From Microcebus murinus (taxonomy: Eukaryota; Chordata; Mammalia; Primates; Cheirogaleidae), in assembly GCF_040939455.1 (NCBI RefSeq), contig NC_134108.1, forward strand, positions 88,828,001 through 88,892,000: a stretch of DNA of 64,000 nt, written 5' to 3'. The stretch's first letter is position 1; each line of letters begins with the position of its first letter. Positions 47,084 to 60,405 of this stretch are shown here, piece after piece. Under the pieces are notes generated by a model, which did not search any database, was not told the origin of the DNA, and was given only the letters and a program-made list of their open reading frames with translations. Made by a program: the position numbers and the translations under genes.

Positions 47084-47096
47084 GAAGAGCATAATG
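47082..47096 (+). repeat. Right target-site duplication of L1
   Basis: 'aagaagagcataatg', identical to 40260-40274. Confidence 0.97.
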
Positions 47097-48894
47097 ATAT
47101 ATTAGTTAACTATTGCTGCATAACAAATTTCTCCAATTTCTTTCTGCCTAAAGTAAGTCCTCACCCTATTCCACCTACCAGGCTCTTTACTGGATTAGTT
47201 TCCTTTTATCTTCTCTAGTTGGGATTAAATAATACATAATTCCATAACCAGATTCCCTCTTCTCTTCTTCTCTCCTTTTATAATTTTTTTTACAGTTTAT
47301 CACTGTAAATGTGTCAGTCACGTAACTAACCCTGTAACCAGGCTGTAAACTCCATAAGCAAATCACCATGTCTTTTTCATTCTTCATTCTAAATCCAATA
47401 TCTAGAACAATACTTTGGATATATTAATCCATTATTACTATTTTGTTGAATTAATAATAATGCTATATGAGACTCATAAAATAAAGAATATTCAGTTTAA
47501 GAGCTACAAAATCAAAAGACCTTTATAAGCAAACTTGCCAATCTTTTGCAAAACGTACATATGTCATCATTGTGCCTTGCATTTACGAAGCTTATTAAAC
47601 ACAATGATGCAAAATCTCTCTATTCCCAGCTCCACCAGCTATAGATTAATATTTGTGTGTGTATTATATGTATGAGGTTGTGTTTCTTTCTTAAAAGTCC
47701 TTCTCTGCTCTTCTAATTCCTGCTTCTAGTACTTTCTGATTCAGATCGAATCTGTCCCAAAAAAAATGCTCTTGATTCATTGTAGAGTATTTGACATTAA
47801 AAGGTCACCTATCAGAAGCCTAAAAATGTCAGCGTTTCCCCAGATGCAGAGGTTTGCCTCATCTCTTTAACCACTAAACTAAATGATAAATCAAAGACAG
47901 TCAAATGGGAAGGAAAAAAAGTACTATCAGAAGTCTCACTTGTAAAGCAGAATTGAAGTTGAAAAGAAAGTAGGAATGAGACACACTCTATGGGCATCAG
48001 TAGCCACAGGGGAATCCTGCCAAAAAGTCAGAAATAGCTTCTCAAGGGTAACCGTTTTCAATCTATTTTATTTCTTTTTATTACTCTTCCTAGGTAACAC
48101 AAAACTTCAACTGATATGAAACCTTTTAACAAATGCAGCTTGTAACACGGTCTATTTATATTCTTATTTTATTTGATTCAATTATTCTCCTATAATTCTC
48201 CTGGTATTAAAAGTCCTTGTGATGGCGGTTCTGTTTTCCATTTCCGAAGTCATTAACCTCCATTCCCTACTCAAGGTAAGGGGAATGCTCTGTGAGTGAC
48301 AGCCTTGTTTACAGGGAGAGGAAGGGACTTGGCAGCTGTTCCAAAGTGTCAAACGAGATAGCCTGAAGAATGCTATAGAAAAGTGTCACCAAATAGGGAA
48401 GGGACGTCACACTAACTAGATTGCCTCTTTGTTGTCCACTAATAGAATTCTCTGACGTGTACCTGTTGAGAGAGAAAGATTTGTGAGAAGTGAGGAGTGC
48501 TGGGTAATCGCTTTTGTACCTTTCATACGACTTTCATAGTCTTCAAACTCTCAAAAGCATAAAGATGGGCTTAAAAAATGCAAATAATGAGAAAAACAAC
48601 AACCAAAAAGACTGTATTAATTTGAACTAAACGGTACCTTTTTGAGAATGAAGAATTTTATTTCTTGGAGTAGTTTTTATACACCAAACTTTTACCTCAA
48701 AATTGATGGTTTTTATTAATTTCAAAAGATATATCTAAGAGTATGCCAAAGTGTTCATTTGAACTGTTGTTCCTTTAGAGGCATTTGCTCAGATAGTATT
48801 TGGCCAAAAATCCTCTAAAATATTTATTTTAAGTATTCAATTTTCTATTCTCTTGTTATATTTAGTCCATTGGTGATTTCAGTTTGTTCATTCA
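47097..48894. other. Mostly unannotated L1 right flank
   Basis: 47101-47145 ('tagttaactattgctgcata') looks like the start of an old repeat. 47335-47460 resembles an L2 3' terminus ('aggctgtaaactccataagc'). Nothing gene-like was recognised. Confidence 0.4.
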
Positions 48895-48907
48895 ATAGGC
48901 ATTTCTT

Positions 48908-49395
48908 TTTTTTTCTTTTATTTTTCCCCATTTATTATTTGTATATATTCATGAAGTACAAGTGTAATTTTGCTACATTGATAAATTGCATTGTGGTGAA
49001 GTCAGCATCTTCAGTGCATCCATCATTAAAACAATGCACATTATACCCATCAAGCAACCTTCCATTATCCACCCTATTCCAGCCCCTCACCCCCCTCCAA
49101 GTCTCCACTGTCTATCATTCTACACTCTGCTTCTATGTGTACACATTATTTAGCTCCCACTTTTAAGTGGGAACATGTCATGTTTGTCTTCCTGTGTCTG
49201 AGTTGTTTCACTTAAGATAATGGCATCCAGTTCCATCCATGCTGCTGCTAAAGACATGATTTCATTCTTTTTACAGCTGAATAGTATTCCATTGCATATA
49301 TATATACAAATACATATACATGTATATACACACCACATTTTTAAAATCCAATCCTCCATTGATGGACACTTAGGTTGATTCCATATCTTTGCTCG
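48908..49395 (-). mobile_element. 5'-truncated L1 3' end, antisense
   Basis: Poly(T) at left, then L1 3'UTR complement and ORF2 end ('ttagctcccacttttaagtg', 'agttccatccatgctgctgc', 'gaatagtattccattgc'). A 13-bp duplication 'ataggcatttctt' flanks it (48895-48907 and 49396-49408). Older subfamily than the L1 at 40275. Confidence 0.93.
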
Positions 49396-49721
49396 ATAGG
49401 CATTTCTTAGATGCCTACTATGTGCATGCACAATTCCAGACGCTTAAAATTGAGTCTCTAAGTTGCACTAGCGAAGAGACATCAAATGGTTAACAGTCTG
49501 GTGGGAAAGAGAAAAAAACGCATGATCAGTGCTATAGCAGTCAAAAGAACATCCAGGAGGTGTTATTCTCCTTTCTCTGGGCCTAAGCCTTTCACCTAAA
49601 TTCAAATCCACTTATTCAGTTGGATTCTCCATCTTCACCTAAAAGTCAGGATATCAAAGACAGATTCTCCGTTATTCTCAAGCCCATCCTGGTTCTCATC
49701 CCTAGATTCCTAATTGTCAAA

Positions 49722-49910
49722 TAATAAGCAGCAATGAGTACTTACTATGTGTAAGGCATTACACAGATTATCTGATTTAAACCTCAAAATAGTCCTATGA
49801 AATAGGTAATACTAGTTCATTTTACAAATAAGGAAACCAAGGCTTAAAAAGTTACATAATTAGCCCAAATAGCCAGAAAGTGATAGATGTAGTCATGTTT
49901 TGAAAAATCA
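49722..49910 (+). mobile_element. MIR SINE
   Basis: 'tacttactatgtgtaaggca', 'cattttacaaataaggaaac caaggc', 'cataattagcccaaatagcc' in MIR order. Confidence 0.88.
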
Positions 49911-50049
49911 TACTCTAGAGCTGCTCTGTCCTATAACTACATATAGCTATTAAACATCTGAAATATGGTTAATACAACTGAGAAGCTAAATTTTCAATTT
50001 TATCTAATTTAACTAATTTAAATCTAATTCTAAAAACCAATAGTTTTCT

Positions 50050-50350
50050 ATGTATGGTGGCTCAAAGATCACACCTGTAATCCTAGTACTTTGGGAAGCC
50101 ATAGAAGTAGAATCACTTAAGACCAGCAGTTTGAGACCAGACTGGGCAACAAATTGATACCCCATCTCTACAAAAAATTTTAAAAATTAGATGTGGCAGT
50201 GCACACCTGTATTCCTGGCTATTCAGGAAGCTGAGGCAAGAGGATCACTGGAGCCCAGGGCCCAGGAGTTCAAGGCTACAGTGAGCTATGATCATGCCAT
50301 TGTACTGCAGCCTGGGTGACAGAGTGAGACCCTGTCCTTAAAAAAAAAAA
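50050..50350 (+). mobile_element. Old Alu (AluJ-like)
   Basis: 'tatgtatggtggctcaaaga' to 'gagaccctgtcc' plus A tail. Many substitutions and a small insertion near the start; no lemur linker block. Confidence 0.9.
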
Positions 50351-51639
50351 TGTTAATTCCATTATGGAGTATGTAAGTATACTTTTCAACAATAAATTTA
50401 TGAAATCTAAATATGGATTAAGTATTTCTGATGTAAATTTAGTTTCCAAACTAAAACACGCTCTAAGTGTAAATACACATCAGCTTTTGAAGACCTATTG
50501 TACATAAGAATGAACAACATCTCATTGATAATTTTTCATACTGACCATATGTTAAAATATTTTTGGATATATTTGGTTCAATAAAAACATATTACAATTA
50601 ATGTCACCATTTCTTTTGTTTGAGGAAATTTAAAAGTACAGATATGGCTCACATTATATTTTTATTATAATAAAATGGACCACTGGTCTAGAGCCTATCC
50701 TCTCAACTACTGCGCTATCCCAACTGTCTGGAAGATTTCAATTCAGTGGTCATGCAATAACAAGTCTCTCTTGCTTAAACTGGCAAATTTCAGTCCCCTT
50801 ATCTTTTTCCCCCCACTGTCTGCCATTTATCTTGAAATATCTTAGTCCTTCCATGCTCTAACCTCCTTTCAATTACTCTTTAAGAATTAGTTCAAGAGTC
50901 CCAGCACTACTGTGTGGTTTTCCTGATATCTGCTCCAAAATACTTTTTCCTTTTCTCACGTCAACATCAAAATATGGTGATTGTCAAACTGGACAATATA
51001 ATCCAATATTCTGTTGCATCAAATGGCTCTAAATGACATGCCTTGGTAGTGTGTGTGTGCACACATACATGCATTCATATGTTCATATTCATATTCCAGC
51101 TTCCTTTTCTATCCCCTATAGATTTACCTTTCATAAATTCATTCAAATTATCCTTGAATTCACTTACAACTTCCCCCATTATTAAGCTCCCTACATCTTC
51201 CACAACTACTTCCTTCATTTACCTAAATGTAGGAACAAGTTTTAAAGAATGCCACACTGTTCTTTCAGTTTGAAGGTCATGTGTCACCTTGTACATTGTT
51301 TAATTTATAAATTTTAATCACATCCTACTTCAGCTTTAAATTCCTAAATTGAAGTTTCCCAATTATTCTTTATGTGGCAGATATTATCACCAGAAGCCAA
51401 ATATACATATTTACTAATCAAATTTTCATCTACTATATCTTTCTTGAGATGATTTTCCAGATTTTGGGTGAAAATATTAATACTATGATAGAGTAATGAA
51501 TATTTTATGTTTAGTTTTAGTTTCCTTGATAAAAATGCCAAGTATTTTAACTTTTAGCAATATGTTGATCTGACATCATCAAGAAACATTCTATTAATAT
51601 GAAAATTCTTTGTCTTTAGAATATAAAGAAGAAACACTT
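50351..51639. other. Unannotated stretch
   Basis: No gene was seen. 50800-50950 is weakly L2-like. Short TG/CA tract near 51047-51070. Confidence 0.4.
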
Positions 51640-51930
51640 TAAAAACAAACAGAACAAAAACAAAGCACATCATAATCAAATTGCTGCAACTAAGTGATAA
51701 AGAAAAAATCTAAAACAAGGCTAGAAAAGAAAAAAAATCTCATACTATTATAGCAGAACAAAGATAAGAACAGCTGACTTCTAAATGGAAACCATGAAGA
51801 CCAGATGACAATGGAATAATATCTTTAATGGAATGAAAGAGAAAACTTAGATTATACCCAAGAACCAAATATCCTCTACAAATGAAAGCAAAATAAAGTC
51901 ATTCAGATCAATAAAACTGAGGATCTCATT
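51640..51930 (+). mobile_element. Ancient L1M fragment (ORF1 end region)
   Basis: 'cataatcaaattgctgcaac', 'aacaaagataagaacagctg acttctaa', 'aagcaaaataaagtcattca' match the ORF1-end track of old L1/HAL1-type elements. Confidence 0.75.
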
Positions 51931-52058
51931 GGCACCACTGCCCTTAACCAAGGTAATGAACTACAGACCTTCAAGTAAAACTATGCAGGCTTAACACTCT
52001 CAGTTCTCCCAGTGAATTAATTTCATGGACCATTGCTACATTGTCATATACTCTAACT

Positions 52059-52215
52059 CAGGGGTTTCCTAGCCTCTCTATACATTAGAACTATCTGAGA
52101 AACTTTTTAAAAGTAGAGTTACCCAGATTTCACTCCAGAGCAATTAAGATTCACACTGAGTAGAATTTGGGCTCCTGAGGTGATTTTAATATTCAGGCAG
52201 GGTTGAAACTGGCTG
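52059..52215 (+). mobile_element. MER20-like hAT-Charlie MITE
   Basis: 'caggggtttcctagcctctc', 'cattagaactatctgagaaa', 'gctcctgaggtgattttaat' to 'gttgaaactggctg'. Degenerate. Confidence 0.65.
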
Positions 52216-55200
52216 CCTAACCTCACCCCTTAAAAGCCCTATCCAGTTTCCAGTCTCCAACCTGTACTCCTGAAAATATATGACATACAGGTCAGGCATG
52301 TTTTCTACCAATTAATTAAAAAGAAATATAATAAACAAGGAAAGCCACATAAAGGATAGCAAGTGAATAATTTCATACTCTCTGTCACCAAAATCCAATT
52401 GATAGATGTTTTTTACTTCAACCACTGACTGAAGAAAACCCTTGACCTCTCCTAAGGGGAGCATTTCCAGATCTTCCAGAACCCGCAGAAAAGTCAATCT
52501 TATGATTGACTTGCTCCGTGTCTTCAAAAGAAAAGAGAGAAATAGTGCTTCCTTTTATCTCTGTGCTACCATGTTGACTGCTCCTTCCTATGCTCGACTT
52601 GTACTTTTTTCCTATAGGCACTTCCTTTGCTGGATTGAAAAACTCCTACAGTCTCTGTGGGCAGTCTTTCAACGGCTTCTCTTTCCTGCTCTACTCTATA
52701 ATACATTCTAAATAACTGTCATGTTAGTAGGGGAAAACAGGCTTCTGTTTCTCTTTTTTCCAATCTGATTTAATAGGCTTAGACTTAACCCTATCCCTAT
52801 AAAAAAACAAACAAAAATTTTAAGCCAAAACTATACAAGAACAGAGATCTTTTCACAAGAACAGGAATATTTTAGAGACATTTCATTTCCAATAAAATCT
52901 GACAATGTGAGGTTGCCTATGCTTAATTTAATTATTAGTGGCAATGCTTATTCTCAAAATTCTCCTACTTTGGATAATAAATGTTTATCTTGTTTGTAGA
53001 CCAGATGAAGGCCAGCTTTCATTAGAATACCACAGAAGGAATTTTGCCCACATTAGCTAGCATTCATGAACTAGCAGATTCATGTGGTCTAACCAGCCTC
53101 CCTGTGCCATTGTTCCACAAACTATTAAAAGGCTAATAAATCAGTAATTGGAGTTAAGTCTAAATTCAATTAATTCTATAAGTTTGAGCTGTTAAGTTTA
53201 ATTCTCCTAAAATTATAACATAAAACTAGAGCATTAGGAAGGATTTCTGACAAAATGAAAATAAGAGTAGATATTAATAGAGCCTATATACTTGGTTTGT
53301 ATCTGCTATTCATATGCCAAGCCCAGACCCTTCATGACTCATAATTTTTCTCAATAAAACATTCATGCACCTCTTATATATATACATTTCTGATCAGATC
53401 ATCTCCTACTGATAGAATTCACATGCTTCTTGCTGAAAACATGATTTTTCAAATCCTCCAGTTTCATTTCTATATACCTCTATCTACCCTCAGGAGTTAC
53501 TGACATATGTTTGTTTTTATTTTTCATGGTTAGAAAATTCTATCCTTCATAATTTGTATTCAAACCTAAATATTTGTAGTATCAATAGCATAAAAATAAT
53601 ATCCACTATTGCAAAAAAGTAGAAGGAAATACAATAGATTGATCGTGGTTTAGCCCAAATTTCTAAAATGGAAAAACCTAATAAAAATTAAAAAAAATTT
53701 TTTTTTTGCTAACTCCCCAGGTGAATTGCAAACAGTGACTTTCCCACTCAAGGAGGACATTCTGAGGACAACCAGATGAAGACAGCATGGCTTCCACAAG
53801 CCCCACAGAGCCAGCTCTGTAGCAATGGTTTTGTTACATTTCCTTTAATAGATCCACTCATAAAATCGTCTAAATGAAAGTAGTTCCTTTCAAATAACAA
53901 ATGAATTTACAGTGATCATTTCTACATGGGTATTCACCATACACAAGCTAGCCTTTAACCCCAGGCCTCACCATAATATAGCAGATATATTTCTCTGTAG
54001 AAATATAACAGAGTGCTATGCCACACACATTGACCTTTCCACATAATCTTGCTTTGTGAACAAAAGGCAATGGTAACTTCCTCAAGAATAAGAGCCGATG
54101 CAGTTGTCAAAGATAAAAGAAAAGGGACACAATAGCGACACACTTCAAATGTGCTCTGTATACTGAAAGATAGCAAAGGAGATCAGCGACCTCAAGAATG
54201 ACAATGAACGCAAGTGGGATTTGGAGGCCCCCAAGTACAATGTATTCACCAACACTTTTTAGTTCAAATGGACAAGCAATGGAGCAGAATTAATGCCCTG
54301 TGGAACTCATGGCTGTGCATCAAAATCTGCCAACTTGCCAAGACTTATGGGTCTTCCAAACCACCCAGGTGAAGGTGGCACTCTTTACGGTGTGCCTGAC
54401 TAGCAGAATACAGATTCCATTTTCCGACCCTTGAGAAAAATACAAAGCAGTCGCTTTGAGCTAAGACTCCAAATTAGAGCTGTGGTTCAGCTTAGCATTC
54501 CTCTTGTAGAATAAAACTTGCTGACTAAGGCCATAAGATGTGATTTATCTTTTCCTTTTAATGGTGTTTATCAGCATAGAATTGGTCTCTTGTTACCAGT
54601 CTCAGAATGCTGGGCTTTGCTGGATACCTAGCTGGGTACATTTATTCCAACCTCATTGTGGCTATCAGGAAACCAATTTGCTAATTAATAGTAGAAACTC
54701 AGGAGTAAACAGAGAGAATAAATGCAAACGAGTTATATTCTTTAGGAATGCTGTTGAAATATATTTCAGACAACTGCCTCTGGCCAGATAACACACAAAA
54801 CACAGGGAATTTCAACTATGAAGAGCCAGAGGAAGAAAAGAACCACCAATTGATTATAGAAATAAATAATTCCTCATCTCAAAAGGCTTCCAAAGTACAA
54901 TAAAAGACTGTTTCAAATGTAACTGAAATGACTCTCGGAATGAAATGATGTCAGCACTCGGTGAAGACACATTAGGAAAACATGGTCGCTCGGGTAAAAA
55001 ACTAACGGAGCCTTCAGCCTGGCCTAACGATGTGTGGGGAGAGGTCCCTTGCAGGGTCACCTACTTTAGTGCCACCACAAATCAATGTAACAGAACAGAC
55101 CAAAGATGCCGGGCAGGCACCTTGGTTGTATGCACCAGTAACCTCTCCCTCCCGGCACCCCCCGACTTCAACTGGAAGTACTCAGGATAAGAAAAACAAA

Positions 55201-55335
55201 TGTAAAAACAGGGGCTTTGCCAAACTCCCCACAAGAATCCTATTTCAGGCTCACCTGGAATGAATAATACTGCTCTTTTTCCTAAGAAATGGTAGAGCAC
55301 ACTGCTATCCCCTTGGAAATGGAAAAGAAGGCCTG
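52216..55335. other. Long stretch without recognised repeats
   Basis: The longest repeat-poor interval. No gene could be recognised. 54180-54490 and 54940-55190 have higher GC, CpGs and coding-like frames interrupted by stops, so they may be conserved noncoding DNA or decayed pseudogene sequence. Confidence 0.4.
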
Positions 55336-55339
55336 GGCC

Positions 55340-55720
55340 CTACATTTTTTTACAATAATTCAGTTTAGTTCAACAAACATTAACTGGACATCACTAAGTG
55401 CTGGGCAGACACTTGTACTTAGCACGAGGGAGCCTGGAAAGACACAACGCTTGTTTTCATGAAGTTATTGCCTGGTGGAGGGTAAGTTATAGTACCACAA
55501 TCAGGTTATGCTAAAAACATGTATAAAGCCCAGAGTAATTTGTTCTGTCTGAAAGGCCAAAAAATGATTCATACATGCAGAGATGCTTAAGCAGGATTTT
55601 GAAGTGTGACTATGAATTAACTATGCAGGTGAACCAAGAAAGGCCATATCCACCTGACTGACCTTAAGAATGAAGGAACTGGCGTGGATATCCAGAACCA
55701 CTATCACTGAGGAAGACCGA
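55340..55720 (-). mobile_element. L2 LINE, antisense
   Basis: 'ttcaacaaacattaactgga', 'gtgctgggcagacacttgta', 'cttgttttcatgaagttatt gcctggtgg' are antisense L2 hallmarks. Confidence 0.72.
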
Positions 55721-55894
55721 AGGGCATGACACAGCAAGGGTCAAGTTGCTGTCCACTGTGGGTGGCCTTTCAAATTTAGACCCTAAGCATTAACAGAGAC
55801 ATCTCAACAAAATCTTCCCTTGACAGAGTTATTTCCTTTCTCTCCGATTCTTCTCTTCACATTTTCCCTTGAACCTACTACAAATAGTCATTTG

Positions 55895-56985
55895 ACTCCA
55901 CCACCCCACTAAAATAGTTTTTGCCAAGGTCACCAGTAATCTTTCTGTTGCTAAATTCCAAATCAGTTTTCAGCCCTTACAAATTTGATCTACCAGCAAC
56001 ATTTGAGAGAATGTACCACATCCTCTTTCTGGAAACGCTTTCTTCCTTTGACTCCTGGGACAGAATGGTCTCTTGTTTCTCCTCCTATCTGAAAGACAAC
56101 CCCTTAGGCCTCCCTTGCCGTTTCCCCTCATTTCCTTGCACTCTAAATTTGTTGGAGGGCCCCAAGAATCAGCCCTCAGACCTCTTCTTTGCTCTATTCA
56201 AACTAATTTCGTAGGAGACCTTATCCAGTCTCATACTTTTAAAAAGCTGATGAATCCAAAATTCAGACACCTCTGGCCCAGATCTCAACCATGAATTCCA
56301 GGTTCATATATTTCACTATCTACTAACAATTTTTGCTTGTGAGTGGCATAGAAATTTCAGACTGAGTCTATCCTAAAAGAAACTCTTTACTCCTCCCCAA
56401 CCAGTTTCTACCCTAATCTTCTCCATCTTAATAATATCCATTTTTCCATTATTTTATGCCAGAAATCTTGGTGTCACCCATGAGTCCTCTCTTTCACTTA
56501 CATCCCATATCCAATCCAACACCAAATCTTGATGGTGTTGATCTTTGGCTCCTTTTTTAAAATATATTCAGAATCTGACCCCTTCTCAGCACCTCTACTG
56601 CCAAAATCTTGGTACAAGCCACAATCCTCTCTTACCTCTCTTACTGCTACCGTACTGTAGCAGTCTTCACAGTGGGTCTCCCTGCTCTTGTTCTGAACAA
56701 TCAGCGTGATTGTTCACAAACTTAGATTATGGCACCCCTCCACTCAAATCCCTCCCATGATTTCCCTCTCAAGTCAGAGTAAGTTACACTTATTACTAGC
56801 TGACATAGTACATGTTTATGTGTGTATTTATTTGCCTTTCTACCCCCACCAGAAGATAAGTTCTTGAGGATCAGGACTTTACCTGTTGTGTTCACTGGTG
56901 TACCCCCAGCACCCAGAATAGGACCAGTTATGTAGTAGGCACCCATAAAGTATTTATTAACTAACTACATGAACAAACAGAAATG
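55895..56985 (+). mobile_element. L2 LINE, long sense copy to 3' end
   Basis: In order: 'aaggtcaccagtaatctttc', 'tttgatctaccagcaacatt', 'gaaatcttggtgtcaccca', 'agccacaatcctctcttacc', 'ccctcccatgatttccctct', ending 'cccagcacccagaatagg' and 'aagtatttattaactaacta'. Multiple stops; ancient. Confidence 0.88.
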
Positions 56986-57369
56986 GCTCCTAGCACCTAA
57001 GCATTCAGAAAAAAGCCACTTCTTCTAAAGGCCATTAGCACCAGCTCCTCAGGAAAGAAGGAGCTAGAGACTGATACCAGAAACATCATAATTCCTTTCT
57101 TGCTAATACAAACAAAATGCACCAACACACATTCACATACACACACACAGTAGGTTCTAAAATTCTCATATTTGAATATAGACTCAATCATTATAAGGCA
57201 CTCATAAACTTTATAAAGTTTCTAATTTAAGAACCTTAAGTATGGTGATATATGTATACTTGGACTAGATTTGTACTTGAACATTATCTGACTAGTAGGG
57301 TCAAGTTGGAGAGAAAAATTTCTATTAACATTTTTCTTGAAGAATTTTTGGAGAAAAATAGGAACAAAA

Positions 57370-57885
57370 GTTGAGATGTACACATCCTTCTACTAGGAAT
57401 TCTATTCTATGTATATAACCTAGGAAAACCCTCCCACATGTGTACAGCAGAGATGTACACAAAATGTTTATTGCAGCATTATCTGTAATAGGGGAAAATT
57501 AGAGCCTCATGTATTAACTTTGATAAATCTCAAAAGCATTGTTGAGCAAATGAACAAGTTGCAGAATACATACCACATAACACTGCTGCATAAAGCTAAA
57601 AAGTGTGCAGCATAATACAATATATAATTTATGGATACATAAGAAATATAGTTAAAGTATAAAATGATAAACACCAAATCCAGTGGCGTGGTTAACCTCT
57701 GGAGAGAGAGGGAGGGAAAGGGGGACTGAGAGGCTTCAACTATATCTGCAATGATTTATTTCTTAAAAAAGAAAATATATCTGAAAGAATGTTTCAAGGT
57801 TTCAAGAATTTGACAAGGCTTTGTGGTAAATGTTGGTGTTTCTCTGCTTTCCTATGAGCTTGAAATATTTCATAATAGAAAAGAG
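57370..57885 (+). mobile_element. Ancient L1M 3' end and 3'UTR
   Basis: 'ccttctactaggaattctat', 'tgtttattgcagcattatct', 'ggttaacctctggagagaga' and 'gcttgaaatatttcataata' follow old L1 order. Confidence 0.8.
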
Positions 57886-57989
57886 ATTCTGTTCCCCAAA
57901 GTGGGGGGAAAACCAGATAAACAGTCCCCTTAACACAGTGTGATATTAATGAGGCTCAATTATATTTACAAAGGTGTTCCAGGTGGAGA

Positions 57990-58725
57990 AAACTGTATTT
58001 GCATAATTGCTTATTTTGGGTAGCACTAGTCGTCAGAGTTAAATCATGAAGAGCCTTATAAGTCATACTAAGCAGTTGGAATTTTACCCTGTTGGCAACT
58101 GAAGGTCATTGAATTTTAAGCAAGGGAGTAACATGATTTGATTTACATTTTAGTGAGATCACTCCTGGGGAGCAAGTTGGGGAATAGAATAAATGGTTGG
58201 AGTGAACGGAAGTAGTAAGACCAGTTTGGAGGCTTTTGCAAGGATCCAGGCAAGAGATGATGAAATCCTCAACTAGAGGTACTGAGAATGAAGAAAAAGT
58301 AGATGGATGCAAAAGTGTTTAGGAAATAAAATCAACAGGAGTCTGATGTGCAAAGTGCAGAAGGAAGTCCAGGATGCCTTTCAGGTTTCTAGCTTGGTGG
58401 AATGGGTGGATAATGATTCCAATCATTGTGATGGGGAATTACAGGGAAGTACAGGTTTAGGAGTGGCAGGGAAGTTGAATTCCAGTCTTACTTGAGACAC
58501 CCCTGGGGAGCATATTCGTGAGAAAGATGGATAAATAAGTCTGTAGCTCTGGGTGGAAATTCAAAGCTAAAGATAAATTTTTGGTGTTCATCCATATATA
58601 ACTGTCAATTAAAACCACTGAAGTGAAGGAGATCCCCTTGGAGAGTATAGTGCCTGGAGATTAAGGAGAGAAGAGAACCAAGGTTAGAACTCTGGGCTCA
58701 CCACACTGAATGGGAGCCACCAAAA
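57990..58725 (-). mobile_element. L2 LINE, long antisense copy
   Basis: 'agagccttataagtcatact', 'gtaacatgatttgatttaca', 'tttgcaaggatccaggcaag', 'gcctttcaggtttctagctt', 'gaactctgggctcaccacac' match antisense L2 in order. Confidence 0.85.
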
Positions 58726-59655
58726 CAGCTCCCTCCAAGAAGACCGAGCAGAAATGGGTGGGGATGTGGCAGAAGAATCCAGAGACCGTGGAAGGCAACT
58801 TCAGGCCATTAAGCCTGAGAGCTCGAAGCCATCAGCACAAACCCTCTGCCCTTCCTTGTACTAGGTATGGTTGAGAAATGCTTCCTCCTCCCCCCAAAGG
58901 CCACTTTCTCCACCTGGGCTTCAAATGACTTCAAAAGTGAATATGTAAGCCCATGAAGAGCATTGATCTGTTGTCAAGAAAAGTCTTAAGAGGGTCATTT
59001 CCTGATCCTCAAATTCTACATGAACCTCTAGCTGAGAATGTACTTTAGGTCCAGACATTAGGAAAATTCTCCTTTCCCACTTCCCCATTGGCAATCACTT
59101 CCTTTTCCCTTCACAAGAGAAAGGCACTCTCCTTACATATTCCTAATTGTAGTCAGACACATTTACTTAGGGAATAAAAACCTCCACAGAGTCAAAGAAA
59201 CAATTCAAGATTTTAGTCTTAGCAAAGCCTTCTTGAATCAAGTAAGGCACAGAAAACATGTGATGGGCCTTGTGTCTTTCCTTGTCCTATATAGTTCCGT
59301 TAAGGGCAAAGCGTGGCTCTATAATCCTGTATTCTGTATCCATCATCTTTTGTGGCCTCTTCCAATCCTCTCATCTCATCTCTTATTCCGTTGTTGAGTT
59401 CTGTGCAAGCTTTAACCAGCTTCACTTGGGTACAATCTAGATGTTCCTGACTTCAGCAACCCAGCTGTGCCTGGAAGTTAACTTGCTGTGGCATAATCCT
59501 TGAGCCATGGCAGCAGGTAAAGTCTTTCCTCTCTATTCACCAAAAGATGGTGCCCACACACACATTTCACTGGGCTTCTCAGATGATCCTGTGGTATCCA
59601 GCTGCCAGTCTTCTATAGTAGTGGCCAATGGGGTAAAGCTGCCTTTTACAATTCT
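58726..59655. other. Unannotated stretch with Kozak ATG/donor
   Basis: No repeat was recognised. 59507-59516 (ATGGCAGCAG followed by 'gtaaag') is a good Kozak start directly before a donor-like site; on its own this is too short to call. Confidence 0.3.
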
Positions 59656-59660
59656 CCCTC

Positions 59661-59953
59661 TTCTTTTTCTTTTTGAGGCAGAGTCTCTGTCTATTGCCTG
59701 GGCTAGAGTGCTGTGGCATCAGCCTAGCTCGCAGCAACCTCAAACTCCTGGGCTCAAGTGATTCTCCCGCCTCAGCCTCCCAAAATAGCTGAGACTACAG
59801 GCACGCGCCACCATGCCCAACTAATTTTTTTCCTATTTTTAGTAAGGACGGGGGTCTTGCTCTTGCTCAGGCTGGTCTCGAACGCCTGAGCTCAAGCAGT
59901 CCTCCCACCTCGGCCTCCCAGAGTGCTAGGATTACAGGCATGATCAGGCCAGT
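59661..59953 (-). mobile_element. Alu, antisense, intermediate age
   Basis: Complement of a full Alu ('gaggcagagtctctgtctat' to 'gctaggattacaggcatgat'). The linker is shorter than in lemur-type copies. 'tccctcttc' occurs on both sides. Confidence 0.9.
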
Positions 59954-60405
59954 TGTCCCTCTTCCTCCTTCACTCTCCTCTCTCACTGCTCCTTGTATGC
60001 AGGCCTTTGTCTCAGGCTCTGCCTTGCGGGAACCCAGGCTAAGAAAGTTGGGATGTCTGATTTCAGATATTTTGTAGGACGGGGCAGAAGGAGTAGCAGC
60101 AATTTCACTTATCAACGTCCTCTCTTCCATTTCTGGACTACTGCCAAAGAAGGTGTCACCTCAGCATGCAATCAGAGAGAGCATGGGAAAAATACAGAGT
60201 GCTGCATGCAGTGCCTTATTTTACCCAGGTGATAAATTCAAGGCAAGTCTCTGGGGCTGACCCTTCTATCTGTCCTAGGATAGAATATTCTAGATACATG
60301 GCAAGCATATTGGCCAATCCAGTCAGCTATCAGGTGCACCTCTCTGCATGGTTTTTTAATGGAACGAGCATGGTGGGAACTCGGTTCAGCTGCTGCTTCC
60401 TCTAG

